A stretch of 7,256 nucleotides of DNA from Candidatus Eiseniibacteriota bacterium (GCA_013003415.1 JABDJR010000125.1:1-7256); one strand, 5' to 3'. Numbered from the stretch's first letter, positions 1-7,078 are shown. The notes: generated by a model not told the origin, from the letters alone. Numbers and translations: made by a program.

Positions 1-1130
1 ATCTTGTTCTGAGTCAGATCGGTCACGATCTCAATCAGACTCTGGTCATCATCATTTCCAAATCGGGTGGGACGAAAGAAACGCGGAACGGCCTCTTTGA
101 AATTCAGAGCGCCTTCGAAAGGCTGGCTCTCGACTTTTCCCGTCATGCCGTGGCCGTAACCGGCAATGGAAGTCAGCTCGATGACTACGCTCGGGAGCAC
201 GAGTTTCTAGAGGTGTTCCCCATGTGGGATTGGGTGGGAGGGCGAACCTCCGAGTTTTCCGCCGTGGGATTGCTTCCCGCTGCCCTTCAGGGAATTGATA
301 TCGGAGAAATGTTGGAAGGCGCTGCCGCCATGGATGTGGCCACACGCGAATCCGACCCCTGGAAGAACCCCGCTGCTCTCCTTGCTGCCATGTGGTATTT
401 CACCGGGAACGGCAAGGGTGACAAACAAATGGTGGTCTTGCCTTACAAAGACAGGCTGCTCTTGTTCAGTCGCTACCTGCAACAACTGGTCATGGAATCG
501 ATTGGCAAGGAGCACGATCTGGACGGCAAGGTCGTGAATCAGGGGATTGCGGTGTACGGGAACAAAGGTTCCACCGATCAGCACGCCTACGTGCAGCAGT
601 TGCGCGATGGTCGCTCCGACTTCTTTGTTACGTTTATTGAGGTGCTCAAAGATCGCCTGGGCGAGTCTATGAAGGTCGAAGAAAACGTCACCGCCGGGGA
701 TTACCTGCTTGGGTTTTACCTGGGGACGCGCGCGGCGTTGCATGAAAAGGGCCGTCAGTCCATTACCGTAACCTTAAGCGAGGTCTCCGCGCGCTCGGTG
801 GGGATGCTGATTGCGCTCTATGAACGAACGGTGGGACTTTACGCCAGCCTCATCAACGTGAATGCCTACCACCAGCCTGGTGTCGAGGCCGGGAAGAAGG
901 CCGCGGGTGAAGTGCTCAAGGTTCAGGGGAAAGCGCTGGCCGCCATGCATGCGCACACCGACCGTACTTGGGATTTAGAAGCTTTGGCGGCAGAAGCGGG
1001 GGTTGAAGATGTGGAGACGCTCTTCAAAGTCATGGAACACATGGCCTCCAATCCCGATCACGGCGTGCAGAAAACAGCCGGGTCGGTTCCTTGGGAAGCT
1101 ACCTACAAACTCTCAAGGCAATCGCTGTAG
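1..1130 (+). CDS. pgi: Glucose-6-phosphate isomerase, C-terminal part (5' end outside window)
   Basis: This cytoplasmic enzyme interconverts glucose 6-phosphate and fructose 6-phosphate in glycolysis and gluconeogenesis. The frame is open from base 3, so the gene starts left of the window; the ATG at 150 is internal. About 375 residues are visible. Counting from base 3, there is a SIS-domain sugar-phosphate loop SKSGGTKET (19-27) and the family signature DWVGGRTSEFSAVG (77-90). The likely catalytic Glu is in VMESIGK (Glu165), the catalytic His is in STDQHAYVQQL (His194), and the second signature YHQPGVEAGK carries the catalytic Lys298. The GNKGSTDQHAY version is typical of the clade found in cyanobacteria and several other phyla, not of the E. 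coli type (GEPGTNGQHAF). The last ~75 residues form the helical C-terminal extension known from that clade. The TAG stop lies one base from the convergent M64 gene's stop. There is no functional link to the minus-strand genes. All key residues are intact. Confidence 0.97.
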   Translation, partial: LVLSQIGHDLNQTLVIIISKSGGTKETRNGLFEIQSAFERLALDFSRHAVAVTGNGSQLDDYAREHEFLEVFPMWDWVGGRTSEFSAVGLLPAALQGIDIGEMLEGAAAMDVATRESDPWKNPAALLAAMWYFTGNGKGDKQMVVLPYKDRLLLFSRYLQQLVMESIGKEHDLDGKVVNQGIAVYGNKGSTDQHAYVQQLRDGRSDFFVTFIEVLKDRLGESMKVEENVTAGDYLLGFYLGTRAALHEKGRQSITVTLSEVSARSVGMLIALYERTVGLYASLINVNAYHQPGVEAGKKAAGEVLKVQGKALAAMHAHTDRTWDLEALAAEAGVEDVETLFKVMEHMASNPDHGVQKTAGSVPWEATYKLSRQSL

Positions 1131-1131
1131 G

Positions 1132-2835
1132 TTATCGAAGGAAGCCCTTCTGAGCGCGTACTCTCGTGCGTAGCGCATCCTGGCACACGCGACAGAAGGG
1201 TTTGTCCAAAGACCGCATGATGCAGTTGGGCGATGCCCGATAGAAGTCGGCCCCGCGCGTGTCCATGAGACCGCACTTAACGAAGGACCTGTCGTTTGCG
1301 TCAGCTCCCGCTTCCAAGTTTTGGCAGCCCCAAAACAGCCCTAGAGTGGTGTCGGACAGCGACTCGACCCCAGGAATCACAGGCTCACAGGGGAATTGCA
1401 CGCAGTTGGTGTCGGAGGAATTCGAACACCTTCCTTTGAGCGGATCATCTACATGGTGCTGAAACTTAAAAGTGCCGTCGGGGTTGAGTTCATCGGGGTG
1501 AGCCAAGTGTTTCCAGGGAACGGTTCCGTTTTTAATATCACTTGCCCGGGCTAGATTCGGATACACCCACCCGTGGTCGTCGAACCCGCTGACATACTCT
1601 TCCGCGAGCAGTCCGACTCCATGACCAATCTCATGAAGCGCGGTATGCACAAAATCCTTAGGCACACCGTTGGGATCGGAAGTGGTCGAAGCGGTGACGA
1701 AAGAGAGACCGAGACCAGGTAGTCCACTGCCCCCGTCGCCGGGACAATTTGCAATCACGATGGTGATTCCTACCGCCCGCCAGTCTATGTGTTTCCCTAT
1801 TTGGAGATGGATCATCTCGGGAAAGTGAGTACCGAGGAAAGTAGCGCTTGAGGGTCCGGTTCCCCAATCAAAGTGGCCTTCGATCCCGTAAAAGGTCTTT
1901 AGATCTCCGCATTGGCTGCATTTGGAAATCCCTGACTCTTCGGAGATGGTGGCAAGCGAATAGATATTGATCTCGTCCGACATCGATCGAAAGGGCTCTG
2001 CCGCCATGATGCCAAAGGCGAGTCGTTGGGCCAAATCTTTGTAGTGCCCGACTTCGGTTGAGTCGTATCCATCTCCGGTAAGGACAATGTTGAAGGAAGA
2101 TTCAACCGGCCCCGCACTAACCAACTTCGTGAAAGATTCAACCCGTCCAAAATGTGGGGGGACATCGGCACTTGTAAAAGCGGAACCCGAGAGATCTTGA
2201 GGAGCCTTTAGGATGAGCGATGGACTGATCACGGTTGAAGTGTCGGGTTCGTTCTCTTCTAAATAGTGATCGATCGTTGCTTTCACTTCAGGCGCATCGG
2301 TGCCTAGGGAATCGGGGCTAAGGATGTACGTCCCGTGATTTCGGGTTTGAAGCGCTAGAGAACTTGTGGTGGCCACGATGTGATTCTCATCGCCATCGGG
2401 GTTGTTCGTGAGTTCGGACTCATGAATGGTGAGAAAGCCCCCCTCTTTGGGGACCTTAAGCGAAACAAGTTGATACTGTTTGTCTGCAGGAACGGGGCCC
2501 CCGACATAGCCTTCACCACTCGCCACACAAGAGTGAATCCGGTTCGTCTTGTCGAAGGCAACAGATCGAATGACGTCGCCGTCGTTTTCATGGAGAGAAA
2601 CCACCCACTCCGCGTCCCCGTGTTCGCCTCCATGGAGCGTCATGGGTGTGAGGTCGGGGTTTTCGTGTCCGTTTCGAACAATATGGGGCTTTGAAACCGA
2701 GTAGATAATACGCGATCCCTCTTCCGTAAACTCAATTAGGGCCGTAACGTGATCGTCTAATTCATGCGTGCTCTTAGTGCAGGTCATCCCGCCGAGAGCG
2801 ATTAAGCAAGCGCAGAGAAACAATACTTTTTTCAC
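1132..2835 (-). CDS. Secreted M64-family zinc metallopeptidase (IgA-peptidase-like)
   Basis: This is a predicted exported metalloendopeptidase of the Peptidase_M64 type; 567 residues from the chosen start. The zinc motif HEIGHGVGLLAEEY is at 401-414 and matches the family's HExGHxxxxLxDEY pattern. The upstream block with FNIVLTGDGY and a C-terminal Cys-rich block (NCIMRSL, Cys538; FCRVC, Cys548 and Cys551) are also typical. The N-terminus VKKVLFLCACLIALGGMTC is a signal peptide. Cys19 may be a lipid attachment site, although the lipobox (GMTC) is poor. I chose GTG at 2835 because it begins exactly at the signal peptide and sits 7 bases after the radical SAM stop. An ATG at 2964 would add 43 unlikely residues before the signal peptide and overlap the neighbour by over 120 bases. 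No strong Shine-Dalgarno is visible, so translation is probably coupled. Many Cys residues outside the motif suggest disulfides in the periplasm or outside the cell. Its substrate is unknown. It could process the product of the peptide gene upstream or be an independent secreted protease. Confidence 0.88.
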   Translation of the reverse strand: MKKVLFLCACLIALGGMTCTKSTHELDDHVTALIEFTEEGSRIIYSVSKPHIVRNGHENPDLTPMTLHGGEHGDAEWVVSLHENDGDVIRSVAFDKTNRIHSCVASGEGYVGGPVPADKQYQLVSLKVPKEGGFLTIHESELTNNPDGDENHIVATTSSLALQTRNHGTYILSPDSLGTDAPEVKATIDHYLEENEPDTSTVISPSLILKAPQDLSGSAFTSADVPPHFGRVESFTKLVSAGPVESSFNIVLTGDGYDSTEVGHYKDLAQRLAFGIMAAEPFRSMSDEINIYSLATISEESGISKCSQCGDLKTFYGIEGHFDWGTGPSSATFLGTHFPEMIHLQIGKHIDWRAVGITIVIANCPGDGGSGLPGLGLSFVTASTTSDPNGVPKDFVHTALHEIGHGVGLLAEEYVSGFDDHGWVYPNLARASDIKNGTVPWKHLAHPDELNPDGTFKFQHHVDDPLKGRCSNSSDTNCVQFPCEPVIPGVESLSDTTLGLFWGCQNLEAGADANDRSFVKCGLMDTRGADFYRASPNCIMRSLDKPFCRVCQDALRTRVRAQKGFLR

Positions 2836-2842
2836 GGGAAGA

Positions 2843-4060
2843 CTACTTTCGTCGAAGGGACGACGAGGCGGCAATGGCGCGTAACCCCGGCGATTCGCTA
2901 GCCGGCTTCCAGCCGAAAGCCCTGCGTGGGCTGATGGCGTCGCGGAATTGATCTCCGTAGGCATGAATCACAAGATTGAAAGCGCAAAAGAAGTCGGGAA
3001 TGCGATTGGGGTCGGTGTTTCCCGGGATATGGCCAATGGATACTGGACACACCGAGCAGCGCGACAGGTATTGGCAGTTGTTGCACTTGGCATAGCTTGA
3101 GTACTTTGACTCTTTGCCGTCGAAGATTTCGATCCCTTCAAACTTCTCTTCCAAAGATTCAAAGTTCGAGCGGAATCCTTCGTCGTGCAAACTCCCAAGA
3201 TCGACTTGGTCGAGACTGTCTTTCAGAATGCCTTCGGGCCTTGTCTGGATAGAATCGGTAAACGTGGCGCAGGCATGGACCCGTCCGTCGGTGTCGATGG
3301 TGGGTTTTTCGCCGCGAGAAACCCCGCACATCTTGTAGCCGTCGGGTGCATGGGGCGAGGTTGGATCTGCTTTTTGGAACCCTCCGAAGGGTGTGCAGTG
3401 GTGTTCTTCGTAATGTCTGAGGCTGCTTTCGTAGATCGACTGGAATTGCTCGCGCAACACTTCGATGTCGGAAACTTGCCAAGACGAGGAGTCGGTAAAC
3501 ACCGGAGAAATACCAAACCCAATCACACGCTTTTCTAAGAAATAGTCGACCGAAGCCGACAGATGTCGGATGGTGCTTGGGAAGGCAGTGATGTTGACGG
3601 TGAGATCGGAAAAAAGCTTGGGATGTGTTGTCGGCAACTGAGTGATCAGGTTGTCGAGGATGTCCCACGTCCCTTTACCGCGCTCAAGTTGGGCGCTGGG
3701 GACTCCATCGAAACTCAACTGGATGGAGAATCGATGCTCGTCGAGGAAGTCGAGGACCTCGCGACGCATGAGGAGCCCATTGGTCACCAAACCAAACAGG
3801 ATCTGGTGCTCCGGGCCCACGCGTTCGTTCACGTAGGCCACCGCCTTTTGAATCATGGGGAACTCCATAAGAGGTTCTCCGCCGTAGAAAACAATCTCTA
3901 CAGGATTCGTGGCGGATAGAGCCCAGTCCAGTGACTTTTTGGCGGTATCCCACAGCATTTTGCTTGAGTTCTTATCGTCCTCAAAGCAGTAGGAGCAGCT
4001 CAGATTGCAAGACCCGGTTAGGGTTAGAAATAGAGCCTGAACATTTTCTGGCCTAGCCAT
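2843..4060 (-). CDS. Radical SAM/SPASM enzyme, probable peptide or protein maturase
   Basis: This 405-residue protein is expected to bind a [4Fe-4S] cluster, cleave S-adenosylmethionine and use the radical to modify a peptide or protein. The radical SAM motif CNLSCSYC is at 18-25 (Cys18, Cys22, Cys25). It is followed by GGEP (60-63), which contacts SAM, and TNG (93-95). The C-terminal part holds a SPASM-like set of seven cysteines for auxiliary clusters: Cys245, Cys264, Cys326, Cys329, Cys335, Cys338 and Cys359, with the typical CxxCx5CxxCP block. The family includes anaerobic sulfatase maturases, PqqE, mycofactocin and thioether-forming enzymes; this one cannot be assigned to a named member by eye. 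The ATG lies 9 bases after the stop of the small peptide gene with no good ribosome site, which suggests translational coupling. No RiPP recognition domain is obvious at the N-terminus, since the cluster motif begins at residue 18. A basic, Ser/Ala-rich tail of about 30 residues follows the last Cys region. Confidence 0.94.
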   Translation of the reverse strand: MARPENVQALFLTLTGSCNLSCSYCFEDDKNSSKMLWDTAKKSLDWALSATNPVEIVFYGGEPLMEFPMIQKAVAYVNERVGPEHQILFGLVTNGLLMRREVLDFLDEHRFSIQLSFDGVPSAQLERGKGTWDILDNLITQLPTTHPKLFSDLTVNITAFPSTIRHLSASVDYFLEKRVIGFGISPVFTDSSSWQVSDIEVLREQFQSIYESSLRHYEEHHCTPFGGFQKADPTSPHAPDGYKMCGVSRGEKPTIDTDGRVHACATFTDSIQTRPEGILKDSLDQVDLGSLHDEGFRSNFESLEEKFEGIEIFDGKESKYSSYAKCNNCQYLSRCSVCPVSIGHIPGNTDPNRIPDFFCAFNLVIHAYGDQFRDAISPRRAFGWKPASESPGLRAIAASSSLRRK

Positions 4061-4069
4061 GAGCTGGGT

Positions 4070-4267
4070 TTAAGTGTGATCGCTGGGGTCGGTGGGAATG
4101 ACCGTGTTGGGAGGAAGTTTCTGTAGAGCTTCGCGGATAGAACCTACCCAATCGCTGATTTCTTCTAGGGCGTCGACAATGTGGTGAACTTTGACTTCAG
4201 GGTTTGGTCCGCCTGAACCGACGGAAGGAGGAGGGCAGTTTTTAATGGTCTTGATCTGTCCCGACAT
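4070..4267 (-). CDS. Small peptide, candidate substrate (precursor) of the radical SAM enzyme
   Basis: This encodes a 65-residue peptide of no family I recognise. The ATG at 4267 is preferred because GAAAGG lies 9 bases upstream; the in-frame ATG at 4309 (79 residues) has no ribosome site. Visible parts are a basic N-terminus, a CPPPSVGSGG segment with the only cysteine (Cys11), and a His/acidic amphipathic stretch (about residues 25-50) likely to be helical. The C-terminus is a non-helical tail, NTVIPTDPSDHT. There is no signal peptide and no membrane segment. It ends 9 bases before the radical SAM gene, the usual position of a RiPP precursor. The helix could be the leader that binds the enzyme. 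The modified core could be the Cys-Pro-rich N-terminal part or the Pro/Asp/His tail. The lack of Cys repeats argues against SCIFF-like or classical sactipeptide precursors. That it is translated is well supported by context. That it is a precursor is inference; it could instead be a small accessory protein. Confidence 0.72.
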   Translation of the reverse strand: MSGQIKTIKNCPPPSVGSGGPNPEVKVHHIVDALEEISDWVGSIREALQKLPPNTVIPTDPSDHT

Positions 4268-4276
4268 TTGAAGAGG

Positions 4277-4282
4277 CCTTTC
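4277..4282 (-). promoter_or_regulatory. Ribosome binding site of the small peptide gene
   Basis: On the minus strand this reads GAAAGG and is followed by a 9-base spacer and the ATG at 4267. It is the best Shine-Dalgarno-like site in the cassette. It decides the start against the ATG at 4309, which lacks one. A stronger site on the peptide gene than on the two genes behind it fits a product needed in excess over its modifying enzyme. Confidence 0.6.
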
Positions 4283-4330
4283 GTTTGCTCTTGTGGCAAG
4301 AGTCAACATTGTCTGCGGGGAGCAAACAGG
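4277..4330 (-). promoter_or_regulatory. Inverted repeat in the leader of the small peptide gene
   Basis: GTTTGCTC (minus strand, 4327-4320) and GAGCAAAC (4290-4283) form a perfect 8-base inverted repeat with a 29-base spacer. Beyond the stem, CCT (4330-4328) can pair with the AGG of the ribosome binding site (4279-4277) across a 3-base bulge. If transcribed, the hairpin would partly cover the ribosome site; as DNA it could be an operator. The long loop and chance occurrence make this tentative. No convincing promoter is visible in the ~100 bases between the kinase stop and this gene. Confidence 0.3.
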
Positions 4331-4370
4331 TTGCCCGGAGCCATGCTGCTAAAGCGAATTGCCGCGAAAG

Positions 4371-7043
4371 CTAAAATGGCCCCTCATTGGATTTCAAAAC
4401 CCAAATGTCTCCCCGGATGACTCCGAAGCCATGGGCAATGACTTTGGAATCCTGAGTTGTAGCAAAGCTTGGCACTTGTGTCAAATTATCGAAGGAAATT
4501 TCGGGTCCCCCGGCAAGTTCCTCACCAGATGAGCTTAATCTTCTAACTTCAAGGTTCGTTTCATTCCAGTTTTTACAAACAAAGAAACCTTGAGATGAAG
4601 AATCCCAACGTACGCGATGCACGGGGGCCTCGAAGGGAAGCGTTTGAATCTCTTTGGTTGTTAGGTTGATGGTGTGCACGGTGGATTCGGTTTCATGAAC
4701 GAAGGCTAAAGTGGATCCGTCGCCCGACCATTGCGGAGCGTACTTTGGATAGCCGTCTGTAATTTGCCGAGGTTCGGAAACTCTCTCACCGTCTTTCATA
4801 TCAACCAGCCAGAGTTGATCATTCCCGGTGCGATCGGAAACGAAAGCCAAAGTAGATCCGTCGGGTGACCACACCGGTTGCACGTCATCTTTTCCGTGTT
4901 CTGTGATTTGTCGCGGTGTGCTTCCGTCGCTTGAGATGACAAAAACATCTCGTTGTCCTTCAAAGATGGTGTAGTAGGCGATCCACTTTCCATCTGCGGA
5001 AACATCCGGGGTGCTCGCAAGGGCCGGGCTATCCGTGAGTTTTATAGGATCACCAACCGGTTTGCCGTCCTCTAAGTTTTGTCGCCAAATGGCTTCGCGC
5101 TTGGCCACCCGTGCTGAAACGAAAACTAAGAAAGAACCATCAGGAGCGAGGGCGGGGTGAAGATCATCTTCGGGGGATGAAATCGTTGAAACCGTTCCCG
5201 TGGGGAGGTAATGCAGTCTGATTTCGTAATTGACGGCCTCCGTTGTGTACGCGAGGGCAGAGCCGTCTTTAGAGATCGAGGGGTGGCTTTCGGGGCCACT
5301 CCCTGGAGTCAGACGTTGCACTTCACCGTTCTCAGGAGAGGCGCTCCAAATCGCGAGCGTGTTCTCCCGATAGGTGGAAAAGTAGATGCGGTCGCCGGTG
5401 GGGCTCCAAACCGGCCACGCATCCACCACGCCATCTTTCGTAAGCTGGGACGCGTCTCGTTTGTTCAGATCGTAAGACCAGAGATTGGCTTGAGTGGCAT
5501 AGGCAATCTTGGTTCCATCGGGAGACCAGCTAGGTTGCCGGTGATACCAAAGCCCATCGCCATCGTCCGTGAGAATCTCGGGGGTCCCAGGTTTGTCCAA
5601 GGGCAGGATCGCCACCCGGCACTCGGGGATGGTGGCGGGATAGGTGAACGCGAGAGTGGACCCATCCGGCGAAATGCTTGGTTCTTCCCCTTGGTCGGTG
5701 AGCTGGATGGGATCTCCACCTTGGGGATCGATTTTCCAGATGGAGGGGTTGCCGCTTCGGCGTGAAGTGAAGGCAATGAAACTTCCGTCGGGAAACCAAG
5801 TGGGCTGGTAATCGTTTGCCGGGTGGTTTGTAAGTTGAAAGGCTTGCCCTCCCTGAACACTCACCACAAAAATCTCTTTGTTTCCACCGTCAACGCTTGC
5901 CGTGAACGCCACACGAGATCCGTCCGGCGAAACTGCGGGATCTCCTTCCAGCCCCTGCAAACTTGTCACCGCACTGGGAGTGTATCGGGTGGGCATGGGT
6001 GAGCTTTGGGGGCGCAGAAACCAAAACGCAAGTGCCGCTGCCACGGCAAGTAGAGGAAGGATCCAGATCAGGGGGCTCTTCTTAGGTTGAGCCGGTGCTT
6101 GCGTCTGACCAAAAGATGGAAGAGAGGATTGCGTTCCAACGTGACTTCCACTTCCCGTGCTGGTGCCCAGTTCTGTTTGCTTGCGAAGGGATTTCAGATC
6201 AATCAGAAGATCTTGAGTTCCTTGATAGCGTTCCTCCGGTTGCTTGGCCAGACACTTCCGAACGATCCATTCCAGCTCGGCTGGGACTTCGTAGGTGAAG
6301 CGGGAAATGGGGGCCGGTTCATGGTGGATCACCGCATCTAAAATTTGTCCGCGCTCGTGGGCGGAAAAAGGTGGTGAGCCCGTACACATCTCATAAAGAA
6401 CCGCGCCAAAGGAAAAAATGTCGCTACGCACATCGAGGGGCTTACCCAGGGCTTGCTCTGGCGACATGTACTGAAGCGTGCCCATCACCACGCCTTCGGT
6501 GGTGAGGCTCATGGGTTGGGTCATGTCATCCGGGGTAGACGGCTCCAATAGAAAGCGAGCTAAACCGAAGTCCATGAGTAAAGCTCGACCGTCTCGATCG
6601 ATGAGAACATTGTTTGGGCTGAGGTCGCGGTGGAGAATGCGCGCCCGGTGGGCGGCGTCGAGCCCCTTAGCAATGTCCTCGGCGTACTTTAGAAGTCGCT
6701 TCACTTCCAGCGGGCCATTGATGTTTGCACTGAGGCTCACACCATCGACGAGACCCAAAGCTAGCCAGGGGATACCGTTACTTTCGAAAACCTCAAGCAC
6801 GGGCACGACGTTGGGGTGGGAGATACCGGCGGAAGCCTTGCACTCACGCAAGAAGCGCTCGAGGAACTTAGGTTCCTCAAGATGTTCCGGCCAGGGGCAT
6901 TTGAGCGCAACGTCTCGATCGAGGTTGGTGTCCCGGGCCTTGAACACCACACCCATCCCGCCGCGCCCCAATTCCTCTAGGATCTCGTACTGGTTGACCC
7001 TCTCTCCAGGCTGAACGGGTGCTTGCCGATTCGCTTTGTTCAT
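4371..7043 (-). CDS. Membrane-anchored Ser/Thr protein kinase with a PD40 beta-propeller sensor domain
   Basis: This is an 890-residue Hanks-type kinase. The kinase domain spans about residues 19-287: glycine loop GRGGMG (26-31), ATP-binding Lys48 in VALK, helix-C Glu67, HRD 138-140, DFG 158-160 and SPEQ 194-197. The catalytic loop reads HRDLSPNN, so the Lys usual two residues after the Asp is Ser142. This occurs in many myxobacterial kinases and need not abolish activity. A Ser/Thr/Gln-rich linker leads to one membrane helix (about 323-343) preceded by Lys-Lys, placing the kinase in the cytoplasm. The following ~540 residues lie outside the membrane and hold ten SPDG-type PD40 repeats resembling TolB and WD40 propellers, probably for protein or ligand binding. 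The ATG at 7043 is the only possible start, since TAA lies two codons upstream in frame. AAAGG abuts the ATG with no spacer, so initiation may be weak or coupled to the EamA gene ending 35 bases before. The signal and targets are unknown; the peptide cassette downstream is a possible target. Confidence 0.95.
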   Translation of the reverse strand: MNKANRQAPVQPGERVNQYEILEELGRGGMGVVFKARDTNLDRDVALKCPWPEHLEEPKFLERFLRECKASAGISHPNVVPVLEVFESNGIPWLALGLVDGVSLSANINGPLEVKRLLKYAEDIAKGLDAAHRARILHRDLSPNNVLIDRDGRALLMDFGLARFLLEPSTPDDMTQPMSLTTEGVVMGTLQYMSPEQALGKPLDVRSDIFSFGAVLYEMCTGSPPFSAHERGQILDAVIHHEPAPISRFTYEVPAELEWIVRKCLAKQPEERYQGTQDLLIDLKSLRKQTELGTSTGSGSHVGTQSSLPSFGQTQAPAQPKKSPLIWILPLLAVAAALAFWFLRPQSSPMPTRYTPSAVTSLQGLEGDPAVSPDGSRVAFTASVDGGNKEIFVVSVQGGQAFQLTNHPANDYQPTWFPDGSFIAFTSRRSGNPSIWKIDPQGGDPIQLTDQGEEPSISPDGSTLAFTYPATIPECRVAILPLDKPGTPEILTDDGDGLWYHRQPSWSPDGTKIAYATQANLWSYDLNKRDASQLTKDGVVDAWPVWSPTGDRIYFSTYRENTLAIWSASPENGEVQRLTPGSGPESHPSISKDGSALAYTTEAVNYEIRLHYLPTGTVSTISSPEDDLHPALAPDGSFLVFVSARVAKREAIWRQNLEDGKPVGDPIKLTDSPALASTPDVSADGKWIAYYTIFEGQRDVFVISSDGSTPRQITEHGKDDVQPVWSPDGSTLAFVSDRTGNDQLWLVDMKDGERVSEPRQITDGYPKYAPQWSGDGSTLAFVHETESTVHTINLTTKEIQTLPFEAPVHRVRWDSSSQGFFVCKNWNETNLEVRRLSSSGEELAGGPEISFDNLTQVPSFATTQDSKVIAHGFGVIRGDIWVLKSNEGPF
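4700..5960 (-). repeat. Ten PD40 (TolB/WD40-like) repeats inside the kinase gene
   Basis: Ten copies of a degenerate motif of the form (W/V)SPDG(S/T)xxAF occur at roughly 5920, 5787, 5663, 5514, 5394, 5263, 5136, 4988, 4857 and 4716, that is every 120-149 bases or 40-50 residues. Some copies vary (SPTG, SKDG, SADG, SGDG). They are protein blades, not DNA-level repeats, because the bases have diverged. Ten blades are more than one six-bladed TolB propeller, so they may form two propellers or one large one, probably with degenerate blades after the last motif. Confidence 0.85.
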
Positions 7044-7078
7044 CCTTTAAGGAGTCTAACCCAGTCTGGGAGAAGCCT

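Noticed and set aside
3563..3919. + strand open frame (118 codons) opposite the radical SAM gene, and a minus-strand frame over the same gene (3159-3668)
   Set aside because: The radical SAM frame is intact and shows all family motifs; these frames show no domain and an Arg/His-rich composition.
4070..4267. Known radical SAM precursor families (PqqA, mycofactocin, SCIFF, His-Xaa-Ser repeats)
   Set aside because: The peptide lacks the PqqA Glu/Tyr core, the mycofactocin C-terminal Val-Tyr, the SCIFF cysteine array and any His-Xaa-Ser repeat.
4300..4305. TTGACT on the minus strand, resembling a -35 promoter box
   Set aside because: No acceptable -10 box lies 16-18 bases downstream; the sequence there is the GAGCAAACGAAAGG stretch.
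4268..4309. Longer form of the small peptide starting at ATG 4309 (79 residues)
   Set aside because: There is no ribosome binding site before this ATG, and its first 14 residues overlap the leader inverted repeat. The ATG at 4267 has GAAAGG at a good distance.
5211..5765. Long + strand open frame (184 codons) opposite the kinase propeller
   Set aside because: It is antisense to a clear PD40 repeat region, its product has no recognisable domain, and it lacks a good ribosome site. The frame is open only because of the codon bias of the kinase gene.
6478..7014. + strand open frame (178 codons) opposite the kinase domain
   Set aside because: The product is Arg/Ser-rich and low in information, as expected for the mirror of a well-conserved kinase domain.
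7060..7070. Eleven-base palindrome CCCAGTCTGGG between the EamA and kinase genes
   Set aside because: Its arms are only 5 bases, it makes no stable RNA hairpin and it has no T-run. It is too short to call an operator or terminator from one sequence.
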